A stretch of DNA of 64,000 nucleotides from Bradyrhizobium sediminis (GTDB lineage Bacteria; Pseudomonadota; Alphaproteobacteria; Rhizobiales; Xanthobacteraceae): positions 4,226,501 to 4,290,500 of the forward strand of contig NZ_CP076134.1 of assembly GCF_018736085.1 (NCBI RefSeq). The letters are read 5' to 3'. The notes beneath the pieces were generated by a model, which was not told the DNA's origin, did not search any database, and saw only the letters and a program-made list of their open reading frames with translations. Made by a program: the position numbers and the translations under genes. Of this stretch, positions 7,897 to 16,956 are shown piece by piece; position 1 is the stretch's first letter; every line of letters starts with the position of its first letter.

Positions 7897-8886
7897 TCAA
7901 TTCCCTTTCGCGCCTGAAGCCTTGATGACTGCTCCCCACCGCGGCACTTCGGCTGCGAGATGGGCCTTGAGTGCCGCCGGCGTCGCCAAATTCGCCTGGA
8001 CCGGCTCGGTGCCGAGGTTCGCAAACCGCTCGATGACCTTGGCATCCCTTAGCGCCGCTTGGAGAGCTGCGACAAGCTTGTCGGAAATATCTTTCGGCAA
8101 TCCCTTCGGGGCCCACATTGCGTGCCAAGCCGACACCTCGAAGCCTTTGATGGCTCCCGCGTCGAGCGGCGGCAGGTCGGGCACTGATGAGACCCTGGAT
8201 TTGGTCGTGACGGCGAAGCCCTTGATCTTGCCGTCCTTGATCTGATTGGTGGTATTGGTCGTCTGGTCACACATCAAATCGAACTGGTTACCCAGCAGGT
8301 CGTTCATAGCCGGCCCGGTGCCGCGATAGGGAATCCCGTTCATTTGCACACCAAGCTCTTTCATCAGCATCAGCATGCAAAGATGCGAGGCGGAGCCGAC
8401 ACCAGCATGCCCATAGGTGGCTTTGTCCTTGTTAGCGCGAATCCACTCCAGAAGCTCGGTCACGTTGTTGGCCGGCAGTGTCGGTTTTGACACGAGGGTC
8501 ATGGGCACGTCGGTAATGCGACCGAGGTGATCGAAGTCGTTGACGACGTCGTATTTGAGAGATTCGTAGAGCGCCGGAGCGGTTGCGTGCGCGATGTGCC
8601 AAACCGCGATCGTGTATCCGTCAGCGGCCGACTTTGACACACGAGCCATGCCGAGTGTCCCGCCTGCTCCGCCGAGATTTTCGACCAGGACCGTCTGACC
8701 GAGGGTCCTGCCCATCGATTCCCCAATGAGGCGGGCCACGGTGTCGGTCGGCCCTCCAGACGCGGCCGGAACAATGAGCGTGATCGGCTTGGTCGGAAAG
8801 GCGGTCTGCGCCGTGACGGCCTGCGACAGGAAAGTCGACATGACAGTGATGGCGCCGGAAAGGATCGCGCGACGACTGAACCGCAT
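7897..8886 (-). CDS. TctC/Bug-family periplasmic solute-binding protein
   Basis: A 329-residue tripartite tricarboxylate receptor-like protein. An N-terminal signal ends at AVTAQTAFP. The mature part opens with KPITLIVPAASGGPTDTVAR, then shows VENLGGAGGTLG, both hallmarks of the Bug family. It lies upstream of and on the same strand as the tartrate dehydrogenase-like gene. No TctA or TctB membrane subunits are nearby, as is usual for orphan Bug receptors. The LysR gene is divergent. Confidence 0.9.
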   Translation of the reverse strand: MRFSRRAILSGAITVMSTFLSQAVTAQTAFPTKPITLIVPAASGGPTDTVARLIGESMGRTLGQTVLVENLGGAGGTLGMARVSKSAADGYTIAVWHIAHATAPALYESLKYDVVNDFDHLGRITDVPMTLVSKPTLPANNVTELLEWIRANKDKATYGHAGVGSASHLCMLMLMKELGVQMNGIPYRGTGPAMNDLLGNQFDLMCDQTTNTTNQIKDGKIKGFAVTTKSRVSSVPDLPPLDAGAIKGFEVSAWHAMWAPKGLPKDISDKLVAALQAALRDAKVIERFANLGTEPVQANLATPAALKAHLAAEVPRWGAVIKASGAKGN

Positions 8887-8988
8887 TGGTCACTCCCATC
8901 AAAATTTGTTGGTTGGCTGATTCCGCTGTGCGTTCAGCGTTTCCGGGCAAACTACGTCCTGATGTCGCGCCCCTGCAATTGGCGTGCG

Positions 8989-9011
8989 ATTATACAAATA
9001 TTTGATATAAT
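8989..9011. promoter_or_regulatory. Palindromic probable LysR operator
   Basis: A 23-base near-palindrome with core CAAATATTTG and flanks ATTATA / TATAAT lies in the gap between the divergent receptor gene (start 8886) and the LysR gene (start 9033). Very AT-rich in a GC-rich region, it fits the dyad plus promoter arrangement of LysR regulators. Confidence 0.5.
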
Positions 9012-9032
9012 CTGGTTTGAGGAGGATCGGAG

Positions 9033-9938
9033 ATGGAATTGCACCAGCTTCGCTGTTTCGTTGCCGCGGCCGAGGACCTTCATTTTGGACGCGCAGCCCA
9101 ACGGCTCGAAATGCTGCCCTCCGCGCTTGGGCGGCACATCCGGCTGCTCGAAGACGATCTCGGCACGAGGCTCATGACGCGCACCACCCGCAGCGTAACG
9201 CTGACCGATGACGGCGCCGTCCTTCTCAGGGAAGCCCGCACCTTGCTGGCGCAGGCGGACAGCCTTGCGGTCAAATTCCGCGCGCGCGGCCGGAGGCAGG
9301 CCTCGACCATCCGCGTCGGCGCGATCGATAGCGCTGCTGCAGGACTTTTTCCGATGCTGCTTCACGATTTTCGCGAGCGGAGGCCGGATGTCACGGTGAA
9401 ATTGACAGAGGACAAGACGATCCGCCTGCTGCCCCGGCTGATCTCCGGGCGGCTGGACCTCGCTTTGGTGCGCCCTCCGGACAAACCAGACGGCCGGCTT
9501 GAATTTCTGCTTCTCTTTCACGAGACGGCTGTAGTCGCTGTCTCCAGTCGTCACCCGCTCGCATCGAGAAAGCGGGTGACCATCACCGATCTCGCAGAGC
9601 AGCCGTTGATCGTACCCGAGCGCCGTTCGCGTCCGCACAGTCACGATCTCACCATGAAGCTATTTGCTCAAGCCGGACTGCATGCACGCATCGCCCAGCT
9701 TGCCGATGAAAAGCAGACCATCGTCAATCTTGTCGCCGCCGAACTGGGCGTCGCCATCGTTCCGAGATGGACATCCCGAATGGCGGCGCGCGGTGTTAGA
9801 TATATCCCGCTTGAGGCGTCCGATATGAACAGGCTGCCGCTTGCCGCGGCTTGGACTCGCGGTACACGCGATCTCATCAGGGACGAAATGCTGGAGATGC
9901 TCAAGGCTTCGCTTTCGCGCTATGCGCAGGAGGCCTGA
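9033..9938 (+). CDS. LysR-family transcriptional regulator
   Basis: A 301-residue protein with an N-terminal LysR helix-turn-helix ([20 protein letters not shown], then [20 protein letters not shown]) and a substrate-binding domain from about residue 90. A GGAGG site lies upstream of the ATG. It is divergent from the Bug receptor and tartrate-dehydrogenase-like genes, which are its likely targets, with the palindrome at 8989-9011 as the likely site. Confidence 0.9.
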   Translation: MELHQLRCFVAAAEDLHFGRAAQRLEMLPSALGRHIRLLEDDLGTRLMTRTTRSVTLTDDGAVLLREARTLLAQADSLAVKFRARGRRQASTIRVGAIDSAAAGLFPMLLHDFRERRPDVTVKLTEDKTIRLLPRLISGRLDLALVRPPDKPDGRLEFLLLFHETAVVAVSSRHPLASRKRVTITDLAEQPLIVPERRSRPHSHDLTMKLFAQAGLHARIAQLADEKQTIVNLVAAELGVAIVPRWTSRMAARGVRYIPLEASDMNRLPLAAAWTRGTRDLIRDEMLEMLKASLSRYAQEA

Positions 9939-10162
9939 GGCACAGGACGTTACGGGCCTGATTGCGAAGAACGTCCGTGCAATTCCCGAATGCGAACGCG
10001 CCACACATTCACATCCTGGATTCCCCGCAGGAGCCTGTCATCGGGCACGCCGAAGGCGAAACCTGGTGGCGGGGAGACGGCCTTGGGGTGGGCTTTGGGT
10101 GTTGACCCGTGGCTAGCCTTGAAAGCGCTCGGGAAAGAAGGCAAAACGCCCGAAAATGACTG

Positions 10163-10206
10163 TCGGAGTGGCAGGATTTGAACCTGCGACCCCTGCGTCC
10201 CGAACG
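10163..10206 (-). tRNA. 3' fragment of tRNA-Pro(CGG), attachment-site scar
   Basis: Read on the minus strand this gives the 3' side of a proline tRNA: the anticodon loop TTCGGGA, variable loop, a T-arm (GCAGG TTCAAAT CCTGC) and the acceptor 3' strand CACTCCG plus discriminator A. The 5' half is absent; upstream sequence does not form a D-arm or acceptor 5' strand. Such fragments are produced when an island integrates into a tRNA 3' end. The orientation places the island at higher coordinates. Confidence 0.75.
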
Positions 10207-10636
10207 TTGCTATCTGTTGGGAAATACCAATAAAAAAAATATCAACGATATTTGAACAGCTTTGACCACCATTATCGCCGTTTGTTCACGGGGATGCCGT
10301 AAAGCCTCCACCAATAACGCAAACGTGGCGGTGGATTCTCGCAATCATCTCGAGCAGCTTACAGGGCGAGCATCAAAGGCATTCCTGCACTGACTCGAGC
10401 ACCGGGGGAGATTGTCAGAGAGAGGCTTGCGAAATGACCCTTGAGTCACCACGGTAGAACGAGAGATCGCAAAGATTTCCCAGTACGAAATCGACGCGCC
10501 CCGACCGAATGGAAACAAACGTCAGCAAAGGGCTCGTCGCGTGCCGAGTGTCGATGGTGCAGATGCAGAGGCACGGACTGCAGAATACGACGATCCAGAC
10601 CGTGGAGTAGCGCAAAGGTAGCGCCGCGAGGTCCGC
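10207..10636. other. Gene-free stretch beside the tRNA fragment
   Basis: About 430 bases with no credible gene. An AT-rich patch (10224-10256) adjoins the tRNA fragment. A 66-codon minus-strand frame at 10415-10615 has no recognisable similarity and is not called. Confidence 0.5.
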
Positions 10637-11575
10637 CTAGTTCGTCGGCGCCGTCAGAATCGCCTTCAGATGACGAGCGAACAATTCCGTGACCCCTAAC
10701 CTGTTGAGGTGGTCGGTATCGAAATAGAAGCGCGGCTCGTCCAGCTCAAGCGAGAGGTCCTTGAAGCCGATCCCGTGGCTCGCCGCCGTCATCGCTTCGT
10801 CAAACGCCGCCTCGTTCGGCAGGAGGGCCCGGAATTGACCGGGCGTTGGCATTTTGATCACGACGACACGGACATTTCGTTGCTTCGCGAGCTCAAGCAT
10901 CCTCGTGAATTCCGTCAAATAGCGCGCAAGCGCTGCTTCCCGCCCAACATTCGGAAATAGATAGGCGATCCGGCTCATGGTCGCGACTGCCGATGGACGA
11001 TAGACGCGATCAAACTGCAACTCCCCCTCCCAGGCATCTCTCTTGAAACGATCTCGGTTGTTGATTTTCGAGAATCCAGCGAGGTAATCCGCAGCAGCGC
11101 GCGGATCGACTCCTTCGCGGCGGCTGTATTGCCACAGCAGCCACGCGGTACCCGGATCGAACGGTGTGGCTCTGAGCAATTTGGCATCGCCAAAGCGATC
11201 CTCGTTCCATGTGCGCGAGTAGAAAGCGAAGGAATCGACGACATAGAGTACATTCCTTGCAGTGTGCTCGCGCAGAAACGCCTCCAGCACAAAGCGATGG
11301 TAGAGCGGACCGGTCCCAGGCGATGCGAGGTTGATGATTTTTAGACCGGTCTCGCTCTGCATCTGGCCGTTGAAATCCGCAAAATCGAGCGGCATCGCGT
11401 GGGACGCGCCGAGGATCACCCAATCGAATGCCTCCTCCTTGGCGGTTGCGATCTTGAAGAACGGATTGCTGTGACCATTGCGATACATCAGCCGCTCGGC
11501 AGCAAAATAGACAGCGGCATAGATCAGCAGACCTATTCCGATGAAAGCAATCGCTGATCTGCCCGGTCGCGTCAT
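10637..11575 (-). CDS. Membrane-anchored SGNH-like protein, probable partner of the MBOAT acyltransferase
   Basis: About 312 residues from the ATG at 11575. One membrane segment lies near the N-terminus (SAIAFIGIGLLIYAAVYFAA). The rest looks like an SGNH hydrolase/AlgJ-type fold: a block I-like VILGASHAMPLDF, NLASPGTGP, and a C-terminal DTDHLNRLG that supplies the Asp-His pair. It follows the MBOAT gene by 40 bases. MBOAT and SGNH pairs move acyl groups to sugars outside the membrane, as in alginate O-acetylation. It is the last gene of a seven-gene operon. Confidence 0.65.
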   Translation of the reverse strand: MTRPGRSAIAFIGIGLLIYAAVYFAAERLMYRNGHSNPFFKIATAKEEAFDWVILGASHAMPLDFADFNGQMQSETGLKIINLASPGTGPLYHRFVLEAFLREHTARNVLYVVDSFAFYSRTWNEDRFGDAKLLRATPFDPGTAWLLWQYSRREGVDPRAAADYLAGFSKINNRDRFKRDAWEGELQFDRVYRPSAVATMSRIAYLFPNVGREAALARYLTEFTRMLELAKQRNVRVVVIKMPTPGQFRALLPNEAAFDEAMTAASHGIGFKDLSLELDEPRFYFDTDHLNRLGVTELFARHLKAILTAPTN

Positions 11576-11615
11576 GGTTACCTGCTCATGTGCTGCCTGG
11601 CCTATCGTTGACCCG

Positions 11616-13076
11616 TCAAAACTGCATGTAGATGAATTCCTTGGCCTGCCATCGACCAAGGATCAGCAAACCAAAGATCACGAGATAGTAGGAGCCCCAA
11701 CGCAGGACCGCCGGCGCCGCGGCCAGGCGCAGCACAATCGGCCGGCGTTCGTCGAACGTCTCCACCGCCAGCAGACAGGCAATCAGGCCGAAGCCGATGC
11801 CGTGTTCCGAGGTGAAGGGATACTGGATAACCAAAGACGGAATCTCTAGCAGGTTTGTCCCGATCTTCCGAATGACGATCAGCGCGTCGTTAACCGACCT
11901 GGCGCGGAAGAAAATCCAGGAAATCGCGATCAGATGAAAGGTCAGGACGATGCGCAGCAGCGTCAGCCCGGCGCTTTGGCGCAGGGCCGGCAGCAATCCG
12001 CCGAGCCACTCCCACAATCCACGCGTGGCCAGCCCGGCCCACTGGTACGCGCCGTTGAGCGCGCCCCAGATCACGAACGTCCACCCCACCCCATAGCCGA
12101 GGCCTGCGTGCCACAGCCCGCTGACGGTGAACACCAGCATGATGTTGACATACCGGCGCAGTGGCCCCGACCGGCTTCCACCCAGGGGAATGTAGAGATA
12201 GTCGCGAAACCAGCGCCCGAGCGAGATGTGCCAGCGCTCCCCCCAGAACTCGGCAGTACTGCGCGACAGATAGGGCCGGCGAAAATTCTCCATCAATTGC
12301 AGGCCGAACAGCAGGGAGACGCCGATGGCAATGTCGGTATAGCCGGAGAAATCGCAGTAAATCTGGAATGCGAAAAAATAGACGCTGACCAAAAGCTCGA
12401 TCGGCGAGGCAAACGCCACAATGCCGAAGTTGCGATCGACCAGCGGTGCCAGATTGTCGGCAATGACGACCTTCTTGAACAGGCCCCAGCCGATCAGTTG
12501 AAGCCCCAAAATGGCCCGGCCCGGGTCCGCGCGCAGGCCCGCGACCAGTTGCGGCAGAAATGCCGTCGCGCGTTCGATGGGGCCGGCGAAAATCTTCGGA
12601 AAATAGGCGACATAAAGCGCGACACGACCGGGATGATGGCCTCCGCCGAGCCGCCGCGCGTAGACATCGATCAGATAGCTCGAGGCCGAGAAGGCGTAGA
12701 AAGAATATCCAACCGGCGTGCTCACGCCCAGTCTCGGCAATGCCATCGGAAATGTCGGGGCCAGCGAACGCTCCAGCTCCCCAGCGATGAAATCATAGAA
12801 TTTGAAAATGACCAGCGAGCCGAGCAGTGCGACAAGCCCTATGGCCATCCACGCTTTCCTGCCAGCCGGACGCAACGTCCGTTCCAGCGCCCAGCCGCAG
12901 CCATAGACCACCAGCGTTACGACGCCGAGATAGACCAGATTGAACGGCTGCCAGATGCCGTAGAAAAGATAGCTGACCAGCAGCAGGACCGCCCATCGCT
13001 GGGTAACGGGCATCGCCGAGAACAACAACCAGACCAGAGGCAGGAACGCGAAGAATCCAAGTGATGTGAACAGCAT
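11616..13076 (-). CDS. MBOAT family O-acyltransferase (AlgI-like)
   Basis: A 486-residue polytopic membrane protein. Features are PVGYSFYAFSASSYLIDVYARR, FPKIFAGPIERATAF, ERWHISLGRWFRDYLYIPLGG, and the catalytic His in VSGLWHAGLGYGVGWTFVIW. The order and wording match AlgI/DltB-type acyltransferases that pass acyl groups across the inner membrane to a polysaccharide or other acceptor. It starts 30 bases after the second cytochrome gene, so it shares their transcript. The acceptor is unknown; no polysaccharide synthase lies nearby. Confidence 0.88.
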   Translation of the reverse strand: MLFTSLGFFAFLPLVWLLFSAMPVTQRWAVLLLVSYLFYGIWQPFNLVYLGVVTLVVYGCGWALERTLRPAGRKAWMAIGLVALLGSLVIFKFYDFIAGELERSLAPTFPMALPRLGVSTPVGYSFYAFSASSYLIDVYARRLGGGHHPGRVALYVAYFPKIFAGPIERATAFLPQLVAGLRADPGRAILGLQLIGWGLFKKVVIADNLAPLVDRNFGIVAFASPIELLVSVYFFAFQIYCDFSGYTDIAIGVSLLFGLQLMENFRRPYLSRSTAEFWGERWHISLGRWFRDYLYIPLGGSRSGPLRRYVNIMLVFTVSGLWHAGLGYGVGWTFVIWGALNGAYQWAGLATRGLWEWLGGLLPALRQSAGLTLLRIVLTFHLIAISWIFFRARSVNDALIVIRKIGTNLLEIPSLVIQYPFTSEHGIGFGLIACLLAVETFDERRPIVLRLAAAPAVLRWGSYYLVIFGLLILGRWQAKEFIYMQF

Positions 13077-13106
13077 TTGCTCCAGCCTTATGCTGTCTCG
13101 ATCACC

Positions 13107-13709
13107 TCAATACGACGCGCCGCCCGCCCGCAGTTCCTCGGGCACGTCATCGATCGGAATCCCGCCGTTGAGCACAAGATAGCTGGCCAACGCCTCGCGC
13201 TGCTCAGGTGACAGCTTGATCCGTGCATGGCTGGGCTTGTTCATGGTCCCCAGCCAGGCCGGCACGGGTCGAACCTGGGTAATCACGACCGTGATGATGT
13301 GACAGCCCTGACATTTTTCGAGAGCGAAGTCGCGCCCGTCCGGCGGCAGGGCCTTCTCCAGGTCAGCCTTGGCCAGATCCGCAGGCCCCTGCCCCGACGC
13401 CAGCGGCATGTTGAACGACAGGTAATCTGCCAGCGTGATCTGCTCTTGCTCACTGAATTTCTGAAGCGCCGGCACGCTCTTCACCTTGCTTCTGAGAAAG
13501 GTGAGCCATTCGGCCCGCGTACGTTTGCCGGTCAGGATCGCCTGCAGGTCGTCAGCCGGCGGATGGCTCGCGACCACCTGCGCAAACAGGGTCCTGCCCC
13601 CGGCTGGAATGAACGCAAACACATCCTTGGTTTGCGCCAGCAGCGGATTGACCAGCATGGCGCTGCATACGATAAGGGCGCCACAAAGCAATACTCGAAT
13701 GGACCTCAT
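13107..13709 (-). CDS. Exported mono-haem c-type cytochrome, copy 2
   Basis: About 200 residues from the ATG at 13709, which has GGGAG upstream. A signal peptide ends at NPLLAQT. A single haem site, CQGCH, lies near residue 132. It is related along its length to the adjacent cytochrome (shared GG.TLF, an EW.(S)FL segment, LADYLSFNMPL / LAAYLAVNLPL, LP.DGR...C..CH, and a C-terminal ...IPIDDVPEELR). This is not a classical cytochrome c fold by eye. It could take electrons from the TPP dehydrogenase encoded in the same operon. Confidence 0.75.
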   Translation of the reverse strand: MRSIRVLLCGALIVCSAMLVNPLLAQTKDVFAFIPAGGRTLFAQVVASHPPADDLQAILTGKRTRAEWLTFLRSKVKSVPALQKFSEQEQITLADYLSFNMPLASGQGPADLAKADLEKALPPDGRDFALEKCQGCHIITVVITQVRPVPAWLGTMNKPSHARIKLSPEQREALASYLVLNGGIPIDDVPEELRAGGASY

Positions 13710-13768
13710 CGCCTGTCTCCCATTCCTGTCGGGTGCCCGTAGTCTCTTCGATGATTGGTCATGCACCC

Positions 13769-14335
13769 TCAATAGCGGAGCGCTGCGGGCACGTCGTCGG
13801 CCTTCATCGGCATGTTAATGGCTGAGTAACGAGCGAAGGTCTCGCGCTGTCGCGCGGTCATCTTCAGCCCGCGATGAAACGGCGAGAGGAAGGTGCTGCG
13901 CCAGCCCTGCACGTCGCGCTGCTGCGTCAGATAGCTGGTAAAGAGCGAATGACAGAACTGGCACTGTGTCCAGGCCAGTTCACGGCCGTCCGCCGGCAGA
14001 GCCGAGGTGATGTCGCCGCTGCTCTCGGCTTGCTGAACCGCCCCTTCTGGAAGCGGAAGGTTTACCGCAAGATAGGCTGCGAGTTCGCTGACTTCCCGCT
14101 CGGCAAGCTGCTTGTGGCGCTCCAGCAAAAAGCTTCGCCATTCCGCCTCGGTGCGGCTGATACCGGCTATCTCGCGCAGTTCAGCGGCGCGAGGTGTGTC
14201 CGCCAACTCGAGAAACAGCGTCTTGCCGCCCCTCGGCATGAATCGCTCGTCCTCTTGTGCTGTCGCCGGCGAAAGCCCGATCGCAAGAACACTCAGAGCG
14301 ACCAGGAGCCGGCGCGCGCATGCCGGCGCAATCAT
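13769..14335 (-). CDS. Exported mono-haem c-type cytochrome, copy 1
   Basis: A 188-residue protein with a signal peptide ending at SPATAQE and one haem-binding CQFCH near residue 127. It is a tandem paralogue of the next gene. Its start overlaps the stop of the upstream zinc-finger gene by four bases, so the two are translationally coupled. The placement in an operon with a Tat-tagged dehydrogenase suggests periplasmic electron transfer; this is inference. Confidence 0.75.
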   Translation of the reverse strand: MIAPACARRLLVALSVLAIGLSPATAQEDERFMPRGGKTLFLELADTPRAAELREIAGISRTEAEWRSFLLERHKQLAEREVSELAAYLAVNLPLPEGAVQQAESSGDITSALPADGRELAWTQCQFCHSLFTSYLTQQRDVQGWRSTFLSPFHRGLKMTARQRETFARYSAINMPMKADDVPAALRY

Positions 14336-14631
14336 GTCTCCGCCTCAGTCATAAGGCAGTCGCGAAACGAGAACACCGGAACACGCAGTTCATCGCGCGC
14401 GCGCTCCGTTGGGAAACCAGCGCCACGAAGCAGGTCGAGCCAGACGACGGTCCGGTCGTCATAGAACTGCTCGTTGCAGCCCGCGCAGACCAGCGCGGGA
14501 ATGTCCTCGACGACCACGAGCCGGTCTTCGTGGAAAAATGCGGAACGCACTTGGGCCATGCCGATGTCTGAACCGCCACAGCCCGGGCAAACCGCGCCGG
14601 GCTGCTCACCGCTGGATTCTATCGACATCAT
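14332..14631 (-). CDS. YgiT-type zinc-finger protein
   Basis: A 99-residue protein with two CxxC pairs (CPGCGG near residue 15, CAGCNEQF near residue 49) followed by a helix (VVWLDLLRG), the layout of the YgiT/MqsA N-terminal zinc-binding domain. No MqsR toxin and no C-terminal HTH are present, so it is not a complete antitoxin. It sits inside the dehydrogenase-cytochrome operon, 67 bases after the E1 beta gene. Its role there is unknown. Confidence 0.7.
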   Translation of the reverse strand: MMSIESSGEQPGAVCPGCGGSDIGMAQVRSAFFHEDRLVVVEDIPALVCAGCNEQFYDDRTVVWLDLLRGAGFPTERARDELRVPVFSFRDCLMTEAET

Positions 14632-14698
14632 TCACCTCTGTCACGAAGCTGACGGTTGATCCCGCCGATTCCTCGAATTGCCGGCCGTGCAAATCAAA

Positions 14699-15670
14699 TC
14701 AGCTGACGAGTCTTTTCGCCGCGGCGATGATGTGGTCGGCATTGGGCCGCATCCAGTTGAACATCTCAGGAGCGGCCGGAGGCGGCGCATCCGGGAAGGC
14801 AATGCGCTTATACTTGGCGCCGTCGACATTCTCCGCCACGCGGGCGATGACCTCGGCGCCAGGGCATAACGTGTAGTAGGATTGATCGAAGGTCAGCAGG
14901 CGCTTGGTCTTCTGCACCGACTTGACGAGGGTCTCGGTATCCATGGGCTTGAGGCAGCGCAGATCAATGGCCTCGACCTTCATCCCTGCCTTCTGCAACT
15001 TCTCCGTGGCATCGAGCACATCCGGCATGCCGGCGCCGGAGCTGACGATGGTAAGGTCGCTGCCGGTGGTGCGCACAACGGCCTTGTTAAGCGGCGTCAG
15101 ATATTGTTCATCCGGAACTTCCTCGACCAGTTCGCGCAGGCCCGCTGCATACAGAAACACGACGGGATCGGGGTCGCGGATCGCCGAGGCCATCATACCT
15201 TTCGCATCTGCCGGTGTGGACGGAATGACCGTTTTCACGCCGGGAATGTGCGCGTAATAGGTGTCGATCTCGTAGTCGGAATGCTGGCCGGCGAAACCGG
15301 CCGTCTGTCCGGTCATCTCCATGATGAACACGACCGGCATTGCAGCATCGCCGCCGGTCATCGACCGCAACTTGCCGGCATGATTCTGGATCATCTGGAA
15401 GGGCATGCAGGCGCCCTGATAGGGAATGTAGGTCAGGGCTTTCGAGCCGGCGAGCCCGGCGCCCAGCACGCATCCCGCCATCCAGTTTTCGTCGATGCCG
15501 GTGTTGGCCACCCGCAGGCGGCCAAACTCGGTTTCGAGATTGATCACCGGCCGCCCCGGATTGGAGGCAACTGGTGGAGTTAGCTCGAAGATCCAGATCA
15601 TATTTTTGTCCTGACGCATTTCATATTGAACCGCCTCAAGGACCGAGTACATGAAGCTCTTGCGTGCCAT
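14699..15670 (-). CDS. TPP-dependent 2-oxoacid dehydrogenase E1 beta subunit-like
   Basis: 323 residues from the ATG at 15670 behind GGAGAG. The Pyr domain (to about residue 180) shows AGFAGQHSDYEIDTYYAHIP and VKTVIPSTPADAKGMM, typical of E1 beta subunits; the transketolase C-terminal domain follows. The usual GEDVG segment is replaced by IFELTPP, so the active-site entrance differs from pyruvate dehydrogenase. No signal peptide is seen. Together with the alpha subunit it should form a heterotetramer that decarboxylates a 2-oxoacid. No E2 or E3 genes accompany it. Confidence 0.82.
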   Translation of the reverse strand: MARKSFMYSVLEAVQYEMRQDKNMIWIFELTPPVASNPGRPVINLETEFGRLRVANTGIDENWMAGCVLGAGLAGSKALTYIPYQGACMPFQMIQNHAGKLRSMTGGDAAMPVVFIMEMTGQTAGFAGQHSDYEIDTYYAHIPGVKTVIPSTPADAKGMMASAIRDPDPVVFLYAAGLRELVEEVPDEQYLTPLNKAVVRTTGSDLTIVSSGAGMPDVLDATEKLQKAGMKVEAIDLRCLKPMDTETLVKSVQKTKRLLTFDQSYYTLCPGAEVIARVAENVDGAKYKRIAFPDAPPPAAPEMFNWMRPNADHIIAAAKRLVS

Positions 15671-15738
15671 TGTGTCTCTCCAAATTCTAATCCGCTGTGC
15701 GAGTCTGCAAACGTCTGGACGAATTGCTGTGCGCTTGC

Positions 15739-16956
15739 CTAGCCGAACTGGCGGGCGGCGACGCTTCCCTCGACAAAGACGTTCTTGAGGCCGTCCTCCG
15801 GCTTGCAGAACGGCTGCTTGTCGGCCCACGCGACCGCATCGAGAACCTCCTGCTTGATCGCAGCCTCCATCGCGGTGGCTTTGGTGGCGTCGATCACCTT
15901 CCAGCCGATCAGGGTATTTCGGCAGATGTCGACGGGATCACGAGTCATCCATTCGCGCACCTCCCGCTCGGGCCGGAACGACGATATCGCCAGCGGATCG
16001 TAACCGAATGCGCCGAGTTCGCCTGGTTTGGCGCCGGGCGCGCCCCAGTGATTGTAATAGCGGTAAGTCTTGGCCTCGATCAGCGTCGGGCCTTGGCCGG
16101 CCCGCGCCCGCTCAACCGCGGTCTTGGCGGCGTTGTAGACCTGCATCACGTCCTGTCCGTCGACCACGACGCCGGGAACGCCGTAAGTTCCCGCGGCTTC
16201 CGCGATATCCTTCATCGGACACGACCATGAATAATGCGCATACTGGTGATAAAGGTTGTTTTCGATAACGTAGATGAACGGCAGCTTGAGCAACGCCGCA
16301 TTATTCATCGCACTGTGAAAATGCGGCGTGGCGTAAGTGCCGTCACCGCCGAAATTGACGACGACCTGTTTGCTGCCGCGGGCACGGATCGCAAAGGCGG
16401 AGCCGGTCGCGATTACAGGTCCCGGACCAATCATGCCGTCGGCGCCCATGAACCCGATCGATTTGTCGGAGATATGCATCTCGCCGGCGTATCCCTTGTT
16501 CAGGCCGGTGGCTCTGAAGTCATACTCTGCCGCCATCTTCTTGATGTCGGTGCCCTTGGCGATGGCATGGCCGGACGGCCGATGCGTGCTGTAGATGAGA
16601 TCCGCTTCCATGACGCCGCCGGTGTTTTTCAAGGCAGCGCAAACGCCGGTCGCCACCGCCTCCTGACCGACATAGAAGTGATTGTAACCGCGATAGTTGG
16701 AATCGGTCAGCATCTTGTCGACCAATGTTCGCTCGTACCAGCGGATCTTCAGGATCGTGCTGAACATGTTGGTCAGTTGAGCGTCGGAGAGATCCTTGGC
16801 CCAATAGCCGATCTCACCCTGCTGCGCGTTGGCAATCCTGCTGCTGAACGAAATCGCGGCGCCTGCGCCTGCGAGCGCCTGAAGGAAGTTACGTCGGCTT
16901 GCAGACGGAGACTTTCGTTGCGCATCGTGCGAATGCGCGTCGTTGCGATCAGCCAT
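15739..16956 (-). CDS. TPP-dependent 2-oxoacid dehydrogenase E1 alpha subunit with Tat signal
   Basis: 405 residues. Residues 20-26 read SRRNFLQ, a textbook twin-arginine motif, followed by a hydrophobic stretch and a cleavage-like IANAQQ at about 41-46. The E1 alpha domain then carries GQEAVATGV, THRPSGHAIAKG, and the TPP motif from GGDGTYATPHF to VIENN. Export by Tat would put a folded alpha-beta complex outside the cytoplasm, the beta subunit travelling as a passenger. E1 subunits are normally cytosolic, so this is unusual. It is the first gene of the operon; a FixK/FNR-like box lies 79-92 bases upstream. Confidence 0.85.
   Translation of the reverse strand: MADRNDAHSHDAQRKSPSASRRNFLQALAGAGAAISFSSRIANAQQGEIGYWAKDLSDAQLTNMFSTILKIRWYERTLVDKMLTDSNYRGYNHFYVGQEAVATGVCAALKNTGGVMEADLIYSTHRPSGHAIAKGTDIKKMAAEYDFRATGLNKGYAGEMHISDKSIGFMGADGMIGPGPVIATGSAFAIRARGSKQVVVNFGGDGTYATPHFHSAMNNAALLKLPFIYVIENNLYHQYAHYSWSCPMKDIAEAAGTYGVPGVVVDGQDVMQVYNAAKTAVERARAGQGPTLIEAKTYRYYNHWGAPGAKPGELGAFGYDPLAISSFRPEREVREWMTRDPVDICRNTLIGWKVIDATKATAMEAAIKQEVLDAVAWADKQPFCKPEDGLKNVFVEGSVAARQFG

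Noticed and set aside
10415..10615. 66-codon minus-strand frame after the SGNH-like gene
   Set aside because: No ribosome site and no similarity; treated as non-coding beside the attachment scar.
11934..13064. 376-codon plus-strand frame over the MBOAT gene
   Set aside because: Composition is Gln/Arg-rich and lacks any domain; the opposite strand codes for a clear membrane acyltransferase.
14332..14631. MqsRA-type toxin-antitoxin system
   Set aside because: Only a YgiT-type zinc finger is present; no MqsR toxin and no HTH half.
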